A stretch of DNA of 5,895 nucleotides, from NCBI GenBank assembly GCA_022601215.1, contig JAHZIZ010000348.1:1-5895 (forward strand), read 5' to 3'. The DNA comes from Bacteroidota bacterium (GTDB lineage: Bacteria; Bacteroidota; Bacteroidia; Flavobacteriales; Flavobacteriaceae). The position numbers and the translations under genes were made by a program. Numbering within the stretch: the stretch's first letter is position 1; every line of letters begins with the position of its first letter. The notes beneath the pieces were generated by a model, which saw only the letters and a program-made list of their open reading frames with translations, ran no database searches and was not told the DNA's origin. Of the stretch, positions 1-5,895 are shown piece by piece.

Positions 1-672
1 CGGATCGTGAGACTGAAAATGTTCCAAAACCGCTTGGAAAGTGGTCATGTTCTTCGATTGTACATATGAAGTTCCTAGCTTTTTGAGTTTTCCACTCACC
101 TCTCGCATTTCTTCGGTTGTCTCAGGAGTTTCTACATGCAATAATTGTACTTTCGTCTCAAAAGATTCCATAAAACCGTACACGGGCTCTAAGGTTTTTT
201 TCTTCGGAAAGTTTCCATTTTTAAAAGCCATAAGCATACGAGATGGATATTCGAAAACAGCCCCTTCGGGAACAATAAGAGCAGGAATATTAGTACCTTT
301 TACCAGCTTACCTGTCATTTTACCAAGAAAGACTTCTTCGGAGAGCGAATTACTTCTCGGAGAGAGAATCATGAGGTCTATATCTACATGCTTATTAAAT
401 CGTTCGACACTTTCAATGATTCCTCCCTTAATTGGATGTGCAATAACCGGAACATTCTTTTGGTCAACCTTTTTCAATACATCTTCTAATAGATTTTCGG
501 TATCCTCCTTGATGATGGTATTCACCTTTGTTAACCCACCAACCCTAGACAACTCTTGAAACACTGAAATAACGTATACATAAGCACCCACTTCTTCCGC
601 CATATCTATAGCATATTGAAGATTACTTACTGCACTTGCTGAAGACCCTATGGGCACCAAAATATTTTTCAT
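1..672 (-). CDS. Universal stress protein (UspA family), tandem-domain type, 3' end cut off by window edge
   Basis: The open frame begins at an ATG (672-670) and stays open for 224 codons to the window edge, so the C-terminus is missing. The N-terminus MKNILVPIGSS is the typical first strand and loop of a Usp domain. Residues 1 to about 137 form one complete domain, ending in the hallmark strand before NIPALIVPEG (128-137). A second domain begins near residue 144 (RMLMAFKNG, then VQLLHVETPE at 175-184), so the whole protein probably has two Usp domains of about 140 residues each, a common form in Flavobacteriia. Usp proteins are cytoplasmic and linked to stress or starvation responses. The nucleotide-binding loop of domain 1 is degenerate: the family pattern G-x2-G-x9-G-S/T reads S104, S107, G117, K118, so ATP binding by this domain is doubtful. 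The gene is divergent from the acetyltransferase gene, with a 60-base gap. Family is sure; the specific role is unknown. Confidence 0.92.
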   Translation of the reverse strand, partial: MKNILVPIGSSASAVSNLQYAIDMAEEVGAYVYVISVFQELSRVGGLTKVNTIIKEDTENLLEDVLKKVDQKNVPVIAHPIKGGIIESVERFNKHVDIDLMILSPRSNSLSEEVFLGKMTGKLVKGTNIPALIVPEGAVFEYPSRMLMAFKNGNFPKKKTLEPVYGFMESFETKVQLLHVETPETTEEMREVSGKLKKLGTSYVQSKNMTTFQAVLEHFQSHDP

Positions 673-688
673 AATAAATGGTATCTTT

Positions 689-719
689 AAAATATATTCT
701 ACGTTAAACTACTGCAAAA
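689..719 (-). promoter_or_regulatory. Probable Bacteroidota-type promoter of the Usp gene
   Basis: On the minus strand, TTTTG (719-715) is followed after 18 bases by TATATTTT (696-689). These match the Bacteroidota -33 (TTTG) and -7 (TAnnTTTG, 7 of 8 positions) elements at suitable spacing. Transcription would start roughly 10 bases upstream of the ATG at 672, giving a very short A/T-rich leader without a Shine-Dalgarno sequence. This is a motif match only. Confidence 0.5.
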
Positions 720-732
720 TTAAGGGTAAAAT

Positions 733-1236
733 ATGATTCGGAAGGCGAAAGTTTCAGAAATTCAGAAAATTATGGAAATGACAAAGGACTGCGCCGTCAA
801 AATGATTTCGGAAGGAATCCATCAATGGAACGAACACTATCCCAGTAGAATAGCCTTTGAAACAGATGTTGAGCGAGCAGAATTGTTTGTATTAACTTCA
901 GAAAATAATATTATTGGCTGTATGACTATTTCTGATCTAAAAGATGTTGAATATAACGACATTAAATGGCTCACGGTCGATGGAAACAATTATTACATCC
1001 ATCGACTGGCCATACACCCCAAAGCACAGCACCAAGGCAATGCAAAAAAACTAATGGATTTTGCCGAAGCATATGTTTCTAGCAAAAATGGTGTTTCCGT
1101 GCGTCTTGACACTTTTAGTCAAAATAAGAGAAACCAACAGTTTTATAAAGCCAGAGGGTATGTTCAATTGGGAGACATTTATTTCCCTAAACAAAGTGAG
1201 CATCCTTTTCATTGTTTCGAACTCGTCCTTACCTAA
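733..1236 (+). CDS. GNAT-family N-acetyltransferase
   Basis: This 167-residue protein has the usual length and layout of a single-domain GCN5-related acetyltransferase, a cytoplasmic enzyme that transfers the acetyl group of acetyl-CoA to an amine. The N-terminal helices (4-30) include W32 in IHQWNEHYP. Strand FVLTSENNIIGCMTI lies at 52-66. Motif A is HRLAIHPKAQHQGNAKKLM (90-108), whose Q99-x-x-G102-x-A104 is the pyrophosphate-binding signature of acetyl-CoA. Motif B is NQQFYKARGYVQLG (134-147), with Y138 at the position often used as the general acid. The substrate cannot be told from the sequence. The ATG at 733 fits the family N-terminus (MIRKAKVSEI). A weak AAGGG lies 6 bases upstream. 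The 3' end overlaps the convergent type IX substrate gene by 8 bases, and I see no terminator hairpin there. Family call is firm. Confidence 0.93.
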   Translation: MIRKAKVSEIQKIMEMTKDCAVKMISEGIHQWNEHYPSRIAFETDVERAELFVLTSENNIIGCMTISDLKDVEYNDIKWLTVDGNNYYIHRLAIHPKAQHQGNAKKLMDFAEAYVSSKNGVSVRLDTFSQNKRNQQFYKARGYVQLGDIYFPKQSEHPFHCFELVLT

Positions 1237-2956
1237 TTAATGAAAAATGTCCTAAATATTCTCTTTGATCATAGTCGATAGCACGATACCAATACTCGGA
1301 AGAAGGTAAAGGATTTCCATTATATAAGCCATTCCACCCTTGACTATCCGGTTTTATGATAATGATCAATTTACCCATTCTATCATGAATAAAAATATAT
1401 CGCAGGTTTAATGCGTTTTCCCTTGGAGGTTGATATTGCCATAAATCATTAATGCCGTCCGCATTTGGGGAAAAGAATTTTGGAAATCCTGGAGGACGCA
1501 ATGCTAAGCGAAATGGAGCTTCTACCACTCCGCAGCCATTTTTATCTCTAATATAGGCCGTATAACTTCCCGCAGGTAGGTTATTAAAAACGTTTTCATC
1601 TCCGTATGATCCATCGACATCTTCCAATGAAAACTCATAACTACCGATCCCCGAAACTACAATAGTCACATTAAAAAGATCCACAACCTTTTCTACTAAA
1701 ACCTGTTCTACGGTCGCTGACGCAGAAGCTACTACAACAAATTCCTTACTACTAGGACATTCTATAACCACTCCTTCTTGGTCGATAAGCGTATAAGCTT
1801 CGTATCGATAAGCGCCCGTTGCTTCAATATCGACAAAAGAAGCTTCAGAAATTAAAGTTTCATCACCTAAAACGTCGATAGCATACCATCTAAATCCATC
1901 TGCGAGATCAACGGTACTAATTCTTGTTGGTAGGCTGTTTTCACAAATCCCTACCACATCAGGGAAATTAATCTCGGGGTTTAGGGTCACAACTTCTCCC
2001 GTTTCAGGGTCAATAAAAGGTCCACAGCCCAAAATAGTTGAAAAAGACTCTTGCGAACAGCCTTGAGCCTCTCCAGCATCATTAAACGGTACTACCCGTA
2101 TAAAGTAACTCGTATTGGCTTCAAAATTCAATACAAAAGTAGAATTAGTTGTAAATATTGCACCGTCCAAAACATCGTTCACAAAAGGTGACCTGCCAAT
2201 ATATACAAGATAGCCTAGAGCATTTGGAACCGCCTGCCACTCTATTAAAGGAGACAAAGCTACATTGACATCACCATCTGTCGGTGTAATTAATTGACTA
2301 CAACCTGGAGGATCTCCAAGACTGGCAACGGTAAACTGTTCTTCTTCACAACTCAAGGCACTCCCATTTTCATTATAAGGTTCAATACGCACAAAAATGG
2401 TAGCTCCTAAAGGAAAATCTGCTGTTGGATTAAAAGACAAACGATTTCCTACATCCTCATTCAAAATAATGTCTCCAACACCGGGAGCCGTACCTATCGT
2501 GAGTTGATACCCCACAGCTAAAGAAGCATAGGCCCAATTTAGATTGGTAGCAGCATTGACATTCATAGCACCATCAATGGGTGCCGTTAACTGAGTACAT
2601 ACGGGTCTATCAATTACTTCTTGGGTGGTGAACGTTTTGCTTTCGCAAATTATATCATCTTGGTCGAAAAAAAAGAGCGTTATCGTAACAAACAATTCCG
2701 TAGATTCTGGCAATCCCAAAGGCGGTGTAAACGAAGTTTCACTTCCTGTAGGTTGATTACTCACAACATCATCGGCATTTGGACTTGTTCCAATGGATAC
2801 AATATATCCCGTAACACCTACAACTGCTTCCCAAGAAATAGTCGCAGTGACAGGGACTTCTGATTGCCCATTCACTGGACTTAAAAGATCAGGACATTCT
2901 TGGGAGAAAGCCACCTCACCTACTAAACAGAGAATACAAACAATATATTTTAACAC
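1229..2956 (-). CDS. Secreted multidomain surface protein with three Fn3-like repeats and T9SS type B sorting domain
   Basis: This 575-residue protein has a Sec signal peptide, probably cut after AFS-18 before Q19. Three Fn3-like repeats begin at C21, C120 and C219, each opening with a C-x3-L/I-x-[SAT]-P-x2-G pattern. Residues about 311-410 form an Ig-like segment (W357, C338, C400). Residues about 411-487 resemble the SprB-type repeat found before such C-termini (GSYEFSLEDVDGSYG, then AGSYTAYIRDKNGCG). The C-terminal domain (about 491-575) is a clear gliding-motility-type (CHU_C) type B sorting signal: FSPNADGINDLW at 495-506, IFIHDRMGKL at 521-530, GWNGLYNGNPLPSSEYWY at 540-557, and final GHFSLIR. 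Family knowledge says such proteins cross the outer membrane by the type IX system and are released or attached to the surface, often with a PorP/SprF-like partner; no partner gene is seen here. No catalytic domain is visible, so an adhesive or structural role is inferred. The start is GTG, fixed by an in-frame TAA directly before it. Confidence 0.93.
   Translation of the reverse strand: MLKYIVCILCLVGEVAFSQECPDLLSPVNGQSEVPVTATISWEAVVGVTGYIVSIGTSPNADDVVSNQPTGSETSFTPPLGLPESTELFVTITLFFFDQDDIICESKTFTTQEVIDRPVCTQLTAPIDGAMNVNAATNLNWAYASLAVGYQLTIGTAPGVGDIILNEDVGNRLSFNPTADFPLGATIFVRIEPYNENGSALSCEEEQFTVASLGDPPGCSQLITPTDGDVNVALSPLIEWQAVPNALGYLVYIGRSPFVNDVLDGAIFTTNSTFVLNFEANTSYFIRVVPFNDAGEAQGCSQESFSTILGCGPFIDPETGEVVTLNPEINFPDVVGICENSLPTRISTVDLADGFRWYAIDVLGDETLISEASFVDIEATGAYRYEAYTLIDQEGVVIECPSSKEFVVVASASATVEQVLVEKVVDLFNVTIVVSGIGSYEFSLEDVDGSYGDENVFNNLPAGSYTAYIRDKNGCGVVEAPFRLALRPPGFPKFFSPNADGINDLWQYQPPRENALNLRYIFIHDRMGKLIIIIKPDSQGWNGLYNGNPLPSSEYWYRAIDYDQREYLGHFSLIR
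2027..2896 (-). repeat. Three tandem Fn3-like repeats encoded in the surface protein (about 297-base period)
   Basis: The units cover residues 21-119, 120-218 and 219-310. Each begins with a cysteine followed by [DQ]L-x-[SAT]P-x-[ND]G, has a W at the end of an early strand (W42, W141, W240), a GY at the next (50-51, 149-150, 248-249), an IG-x-[SA]P motif (55-59, 154-158, 253-257) and a second cysteine (C104, C203, C300). Repeat identity is moderate at protein level, and the DNA has diverged, so this is an old duplication rather than an unstable repeat. Confidence 0.85.
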
Positions 2957-2979
2957 TTAAATTAGCTTTCTATTAATTT

Positions 2980-2987
2980 TAAAGATA
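2980..2987 (-). promoter_or_regulatory. Possible -7 promoter element of the surface protein gene
   Basis: TATCTTTA on the minus strand matches 7 of 8 positions of TAnnTTTG and lies 23 bases upstream of the GTG start. No good TTTG is found at the -33 position. An uninterrupted T8 tract (minus strand, 3005-2998) lies in the spacer instead. The call rests on position and a partial motif only. Confidence 0.35.
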
Positions 2988-3099
2988 CTCCTTTTCGAAA
3001 AAAAAGGTCATTCTGCCCAGTCCAATAAAGCTTTTGATTTCCATATAGCGCCATAAAACTTCTTTATTCTAAGCAGGTAAATAGTAACTTCAGTTTGGT

Positions 3100-3107
3100 T
3101 AGTTTTG
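3100..3107 (+). promoter_or_regulatory. Perfect Bacteroidota -7 element directly upstream of the MATE gene
   Basis: TAGTTTTG is an exact match to TAnnTTTG and ends 6 bases before the ATG at 3114. A transcript started from it would begin at or a few bases before the start codon, making it leaderless or nearly so. No clear TTTG is seen at the -33 position (around 3075-3082), which lowers confidence. The element also overlaps an in-frame TTG at 3105, which argues against that codon as the start. Confidence 0.5.
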
Positions 3108-3113
3108 CAAAGA

Positions 3114-4466
3114 ATGAAACCTATTGATATTTCTTTTAAACGCATTCAACAATTGGCACTCCCCGCTATTATTGCAGGTATCGCTGAACCTGTTCTTTCC
3201 CTTACGGACACGGCGATTGTTGGAAATGTAGAACACTTTCCTACCGAATCCCTAGATGCCGTTGGGATTGTAGGCACGTTTCTTTCGGCACTTATTTGGA
3301 TTCTAGGTCAATCGAGAAGTGTTATCGCTGCCATTATTTCTCAAAACTTAGGTGCTGGAAAAATAGACCGAATGAAATCTTTTCCTGCTCAAGCCATCTT
3401 TTTTAATATTGGTTTGAGTATCCTAGTGCTGTTTACAACCTATTTCTTTGTTGAAGAAATATTTTCCTTACTCAATGCAGAAGATATGATTCTCGATTTC
3501 AGTATTGATTATTATAATATACGTGTTTGGGGCTTTCCGTTATCGTTATTCACTTTTGCTGTCTTCGGAATTTTTAGGGGCCTCCAAAATACGTTTTGGC
3601 CTATGATTATCGCAACCATTGGAGCAAGTTTAAATATTGCTTTAGACTTCCTATTAGTTTATGGTGTTGAAGGCCATATAGAGGCCATGAATATTAAAGG
3701 AGCTGCTTGGGCAAGTCTTATTTCGCAAATGGTTATGGCGGTTCTAGCGCTGATATTTCTTTTAAAGAAAACAGAGGTCTCTTTACGACTACGCTTACCG
3801 CTTCATCCAGAAATAGGTCGATTAATCACAATGAGTCTCAACTTATTTCTACGATCCATCGCCCTCAATACTGCCCTCATTTTGGCGGTAAGAGAAGCCA
3901 CGGCTTTAGGAAAACACCAACTTGCTGCCTATGTTATTACAAGTAACATATGGTTGTTCACAGCATTTTTTATAGATGGTTACGGTGCCGCAGGCAATGT
4001 TTTAGGAGGGCGTTTGCTAGGAGCTAAAGACTACAAATCCCTATGGATTCTTACCAAACGAGTAAATTTATACAACTTAGCGGTTATTTTACTCTTAGTT
4101 AGTTTTGGTCTGCTCTTTTATGAGCCCCTTGGCCAACTATTTTCTAATGAACCCCCAGTATTGTCCATTTACAACAGTATTTTTTTCATGGTGCTAATTT
4201 GCCTTCCATTTAACGCTCTTGCTTTTACATTAGACAGTATTTTTAAAGGACTTGGTGAAATGGGGTTTTTACGTAATGTACTTTTAGGTGCAACTATTTT
4301 TGCCTTTATACCCATTCTTTATCTATCTAAGTATCTAGAATGGGGACTTATTGGCATTTGGACAGCACTCATTGCTTGGGTTGCTTGGAGAGCGTTTGCC
4401 TTGATGATAAAATTCAGGAGAAAATATTATGTCTTGGCTTTACATGAAAAACCACCTCTAAAATAG
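3114..4466 (+). CDS. MATE-family multidrug/cation efflux transporter (DinF-like)
   Basis: This 450-residue integral inner-membrane protein has the usual MATE length and about 12 hydrophobic segments in two homologous halves. MATE transporters export drugs or metabolites in exchange for H+ or Na+. The N-terminal half opens with LALPAIIAGIAEPVLSLTDTAIVG (from residue 14), including the conserved TM1 aspartate D32. NLGAGK (78-83) follows the TM2 region. NIALDFLLVYG with D178, then IKGAAWASLISQ (194-205), is the typical TM5-TM6 region. The second half has FLRSIALNTAL (245-255), HQLAAYVITSNIWLFTAFFIDG (from 268, D288) and GGRLLGAKD (298-306). The pattern of the second half resembles DinF more than NorM. 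The actual substrate cannot be read. I chose the ATG at 3114 over an in-frame TTG at 3105, because the ATG gives a normal MATE N-terminus (MKPIDISFKRI) and the TTG lies inside the promoter element. The last codons and the TAG stop form part of a terminator hairpin. Confidence 0.94.
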   Translation: MKPIDISFKRIQQLALPAIIAGIAEPVLSLTDTAIVGNVEHFPTESLDAVGIVGTFLSALIWILGQSRSVIAAIISQNLGAGKIDRMKSFPAQAIFFNIGLSILVLFTTYFFVEEIFSLLNAEDMILDFSIDYYNIRVWGFPLSLFTFAVFGIFRGLQNTFWPMIIATIGASLNIALDFLLVYGVEGHIEAMNIKGAAWASLISQMVMAVLALIFLLKKTEVSLRLRLPLHPEIGRLITMSLNLFLRSIALNTALILAVREATALGKHQLAAYVITSNIWLFTAFFIDGYGAAGNVLGGRLLGAKDYKSLWILTKRVNLYNLAVILLLVSFGLLFYEPLGQLFSNEPPVLSIYNSIFFMVLICLPFNALAFTLDSIFKGLGEMGFLRNVLLGATIFAFIPILYLSKYLEWGLIGIWTALIAWVAWRAFALMIKFRRKYYVLALHEKPPLK

Positions 4467-4472
4467 AGGTGG
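4447..4472. terminator. Bidirectional intrinsic terminator between convergent genes
   Basis: CCACCTCTA (4452-4460) and TAGAGGTGG (4464-4472) form a perfect 9-bp stem with a 3-base loop. Five A bases at 4447-4451 become a T5 tract after the stem on the minus strand, giving a textbook terminator for the minus-strand gene that ends at 4552. In the plus direction the trailing sequence (CTTAACAATT) is only weakly T-rich, so termination of the MATE transcript is plausible but less strong. The right arm starts with the MATE stop codon TAG (4464-4466). Confidence 0.85.
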
Positions 4473-4551
4473 CTTAACAATTAGGATTACCTGTTAAATT
4501 ATTGAGGGTTGCGCTTCAACATGGTAACCCTGCCATCAACTTCTTGATATA

Positions 4552-5760
4552 TTATTCATCCAAAACATCTTCTATTTTAGTAACCCAACCGTCAATTGGA
4601 TCGAACAATAACTTATCGGTATTAGACCCATATTCTAATGGAATAGTTCCTGTGGCCACCGCTTCGATATTCTCTCCATCTTTGTGCGCCCAAACGGTAA
4701 TCTTAAGATCATAAATTTGTCCTTTTTGGAATTTATCTTGTCCTTGACGTAACAAATCTAAAAAGGCATAATCTGCCACATTATTTGAGTTGTTAATAGT
4801 TACTTTTGGGTAGAACCACATAAAATATTCTTGATCATCATCCATTTGAGGAATGTTGCTAGCGTATACAGAACTAGCTTTGCGCAACGCTTCTCGATCT
4901 GTTGTAATACCTGCCATTTCATAGGTGACATTAAACCAAGCGCCAGGATGACTTACTTGCAATGGTTGTTCGAAATATGGCTTATATGCTACCGTTTCAC
5001 CCAACTCACGTTTGGTGATAAAGTTGGCTGGTTTTTCGGTAGGTTTGTCGGGATTTCCGTTTCTTAAATAGTTAGTCCCTTTTGCAAAGGCAATTTTTCC
5101 CTTGTAGTTTTTATAAACTTCGAAACGCTCCAATTTCTTTTTGGTCTTAGCCATTTTTTCTGAATTCAAAGCTCCAATAATCATGTCAACCTTGGCTTGT
5201 GCTGTTTCTAAGTCCCAAGTATCTAAGTCTGCCTTATTTTTTGCTCCTACGTCTTTTACCTTTCTATTGGCATCCAGCGGAATGGGTTCATCATATTTAT
5301 TTAAAGAACGATCTCCGCCAACCACGGCAACCACACCTGGAGCTACTTCTATAAGTTCCATATAAGAACTAGCAGAAGCACTTCTCCAGTAAAAAAATAA
5401 TTTGGTCTGGTTTTTACGGAAATAGTTTTCATGCATTGTTAGTTTTGCATCCGGACTATCTTTACTAGAATCGTAGTAATGCAGTTCGTTTACTACCTTT
5501 CCGTCTGCTTCCTTTACAAATCTAAGTCCACTACCCTTACCATCTGAAAGGCTAAAATACTGACCTGTCATTCCCATTTCATCAGTCTCATCATTAAAGC
5601 TGGCAAATTTGTTTCCCCCTTTTCCTTTTTTACCCTTTTTACCTTTTTTCTTTGCCAGTAGTTCCTTGGCTTTTTTACCAAACTGTGCTTCGGCTTGGTG
5701 CACTGTTCCTATTAGTAAGAACAGACTTAACACCGTCGTAATCATTGTAGATTTTTTCAT
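4552..5760 (-). CDS. Exported lysine-rich, cysteine-free protein of unknown function
   Basis: I do not recognise the family of this 402-residue protein. It begins with a clear Sec signal peptide (KK at 2-3, hydrophobic core about 7-20, likely cut after AEA-25 before Q26). There is no lipobox cysteine, and no cysteine anywhere in the protein. The mature N-terminus (26-51) holds 12 lysines in 26 residues, including three KKG units at 38-46. Residues about 57-155 look beta-rich, with aromatic strands such as KLFFYWRSAS (120-129). A helical, charged stretch covers about 176-215. The remainder has strands such as YFMWFYPKVTINN (312-324) and LKITVWAHKDG (352-362). No type IX sorting domain is present, so a periplasmic or outer-membrane-associated location is inferred. 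The ATG at 5760 is the only start that gives the whole signal peptide. The gene follows the upstream beta-barrel gene after 33 bases, probably in one transcript, and is followed by the hairpin at 4447-4472. Confidence 0.85.
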   Translation of the reverse strand: MKKSTMITTVLSLFLLIGTVHQAEAQFGKKAKELLAKKKGKKGKKGKGGNKFASFNDETDEMGMTGQYFSLSDGKGSGLRFVKEADGKVVNELHYYDSSKDSPDAKLTMHENYFRKNQTKLFFYWRSASASSYMELIEVAPGVVAVVGGDRSLNKYDEPIPLDANRKVKDVGAKNKADLDTWDLETAQAKVDMIIGALNSEKMAKTKKKLERFEVYKNYKGKIAFAKGTNYLRNGNPDKPTEKPANFITKRELGETVAYKPYFEQPLQVSHPGAWFNVTYEMAGITTDREALRKASSVYASNIPQMDDDQEYFMWFYPKVTINNSNNVADYAFLDLLRQGQDKFQKGQIYDLKITVWAHKDGENIEAVATGTIPLEYGSNTDKLLFDPIDGWVTKIEDVLDE

Positions 5761-5793
5761 TATTTATAAGTTATTAGTATTAATTAGAGTTAG

Positions 5794-5895
5794 TTAAAAT
5801 TGTAAGTTCACTGTCTGAGTTTGGACTTTAGTTGTACCATCATTTCCTGAATTGCCCCTGTTTCCGTTGGTTCCATTCAGGTTATATCGTGCTCC
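5794..5895 (-). CDS. C-terminal fragment of a probable outer-membrane beta-barrel protein (possibly TonB-dependent receptor family)
   Basis: A minus-strand frame is open from the window edge (5895) to a TAA at 5796-5794, giving the last 33 residues of a gene that starts outside the window. It opens with GARYNLNG, continues with an Asn/Gly-rich segment (NGTNGNRGNSGNDG) and ends with TKVQTQTVNLQF. The alternating polar and hydrophobic residues with a terminal phenylalanine (V29, L31, F33) are what the closing strand of an outer-membrane beta-barrel looks like, and the N/G-rich part would be a loop between strands. TonB-dependent receptors and related barrels in Flavobacteriia often end this way, but 33 residues cannot fix the family. 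The reading frame is supported by its lying in the same direction as, and only 33 bases before, the next gene. Confidence 0.6.
   Translation of the reverse strand, partial: GARYNLNGTNGNRGNSGNDGTTKVQTQTVNLQF

Noticed and set aside
41..559. 172-codon plus-strand open frame opposite the Usp gene
   Set aside because: It is antisense to a clear UspA-family frame, and its translation is serine/phenylalanine/threonine-rich with no recognisable domain.
682..689. TATCTTTA as the -7 promoter element of the GNAT gene
   Set aside because: It matches 7 of 8 positions, but no TTG or TTTG lies at a suitable distance upstream, so I did not list it as a promoter.
3105..3113. TTG start giving three extra residues (MQR) on the MATE protein
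   Set aside because: It overlaps the perfect TAGTTTTG promoter element and adds nothing typical of the family; the ATG at 3114 gives a normal N-terminus.
4474..4497. TTAACA / TGTTAA inverted repeat with a 12-base loop downstream of the terminator
   Set aside because: Six A/T-rich pairs with a long loop are expected by chance here and too weak to call a second terminator.
4505..4531. AGGGTT / AACCCT inverted repeat in the gap before the 402-residue gene's stop
   Set aside because: Only six pairs across a 15-base loop, with no T tract on either strand; the strong hairpin at 4447-4472 already explains termination.
4502..4714. Short plus-strand open frame starting in the MATE downstream region
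   Set aside because: Nearly all of it is antisense to the end of the 402-residue gene, with no domain or start signal. The other short plus-strand frames at 2621, 3707, 4831, 5141 and 5609 are rejected for the same kind of reason.
5614..5652. Purine-rich imperfect repeat encoding the KKG units, considered as a phase-variable tract
   Set aside because: The longest single-base run is six and the repeat units are imperfect and codon-aligned, so it reads as low-complexity coding sequence rather than a slippage switch.

Overview
The window looks like ordinary chromosome from a member of the Bacteroidota, most likely a marine-type Flavobacteriia. Three things point there. One protein ends in a type B (CHU_C / gliding-motility-type) sorting domain of the type IX secretion system, which is confined to this phylum. 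Start sites have A/T-rich leaders with no clear Shine-Dalgarno sequence. Upstream regions carry matches to the Bacteroidota -7 promoter motif TAnnTTTG. The DNA is A/T-rich, genes are tightly packed, and no intergenic gap exceeds 160 bases. I see no tRNA, rRNA, CRISPR array, transposase or attachment site.

Layout from left to right. A universal stress protein gene on the minus strand runs off the left edge (1-672). It is divergent from a GNAT acetyltransferase gene (733-1236, plus). That gene converges on, and overlaps by 8 bases, a large minus-strand gene for a secreted surface protein (1229-2956), which has a signal peptide, three Fn3-like repeats, an Ig-like segment, a SprB-like segment and the type B sorting domain. 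A 157-base divergent promoter region separates it from a MATE-family efflux transporter (3114-4466, plus). The MATE stop codon lies inside a hairpin that serves as a two-way terminator between it and the next minus-strand gene. That gene (4552-5760) encodes an unrecognised exported, lysine-rich, cysteine-free protein. It sits 33 bases downstream of the last 33 codons of another minus-strand gene (5794-5895), whose C-terminus looks like the closing strand of an outer-membrane beta-barrel. These two probably share a transcript.

No single pathway joins the genes. The Usp, GNAT, type IX substrate and MATE genes read as independent housekeeping or accessory genes. The part closest to unexplored biology is the right-hand pair, a beta-barrel followed by a lysine-rich exported protein. 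I found no convincing evidence for a new multi-gene system.
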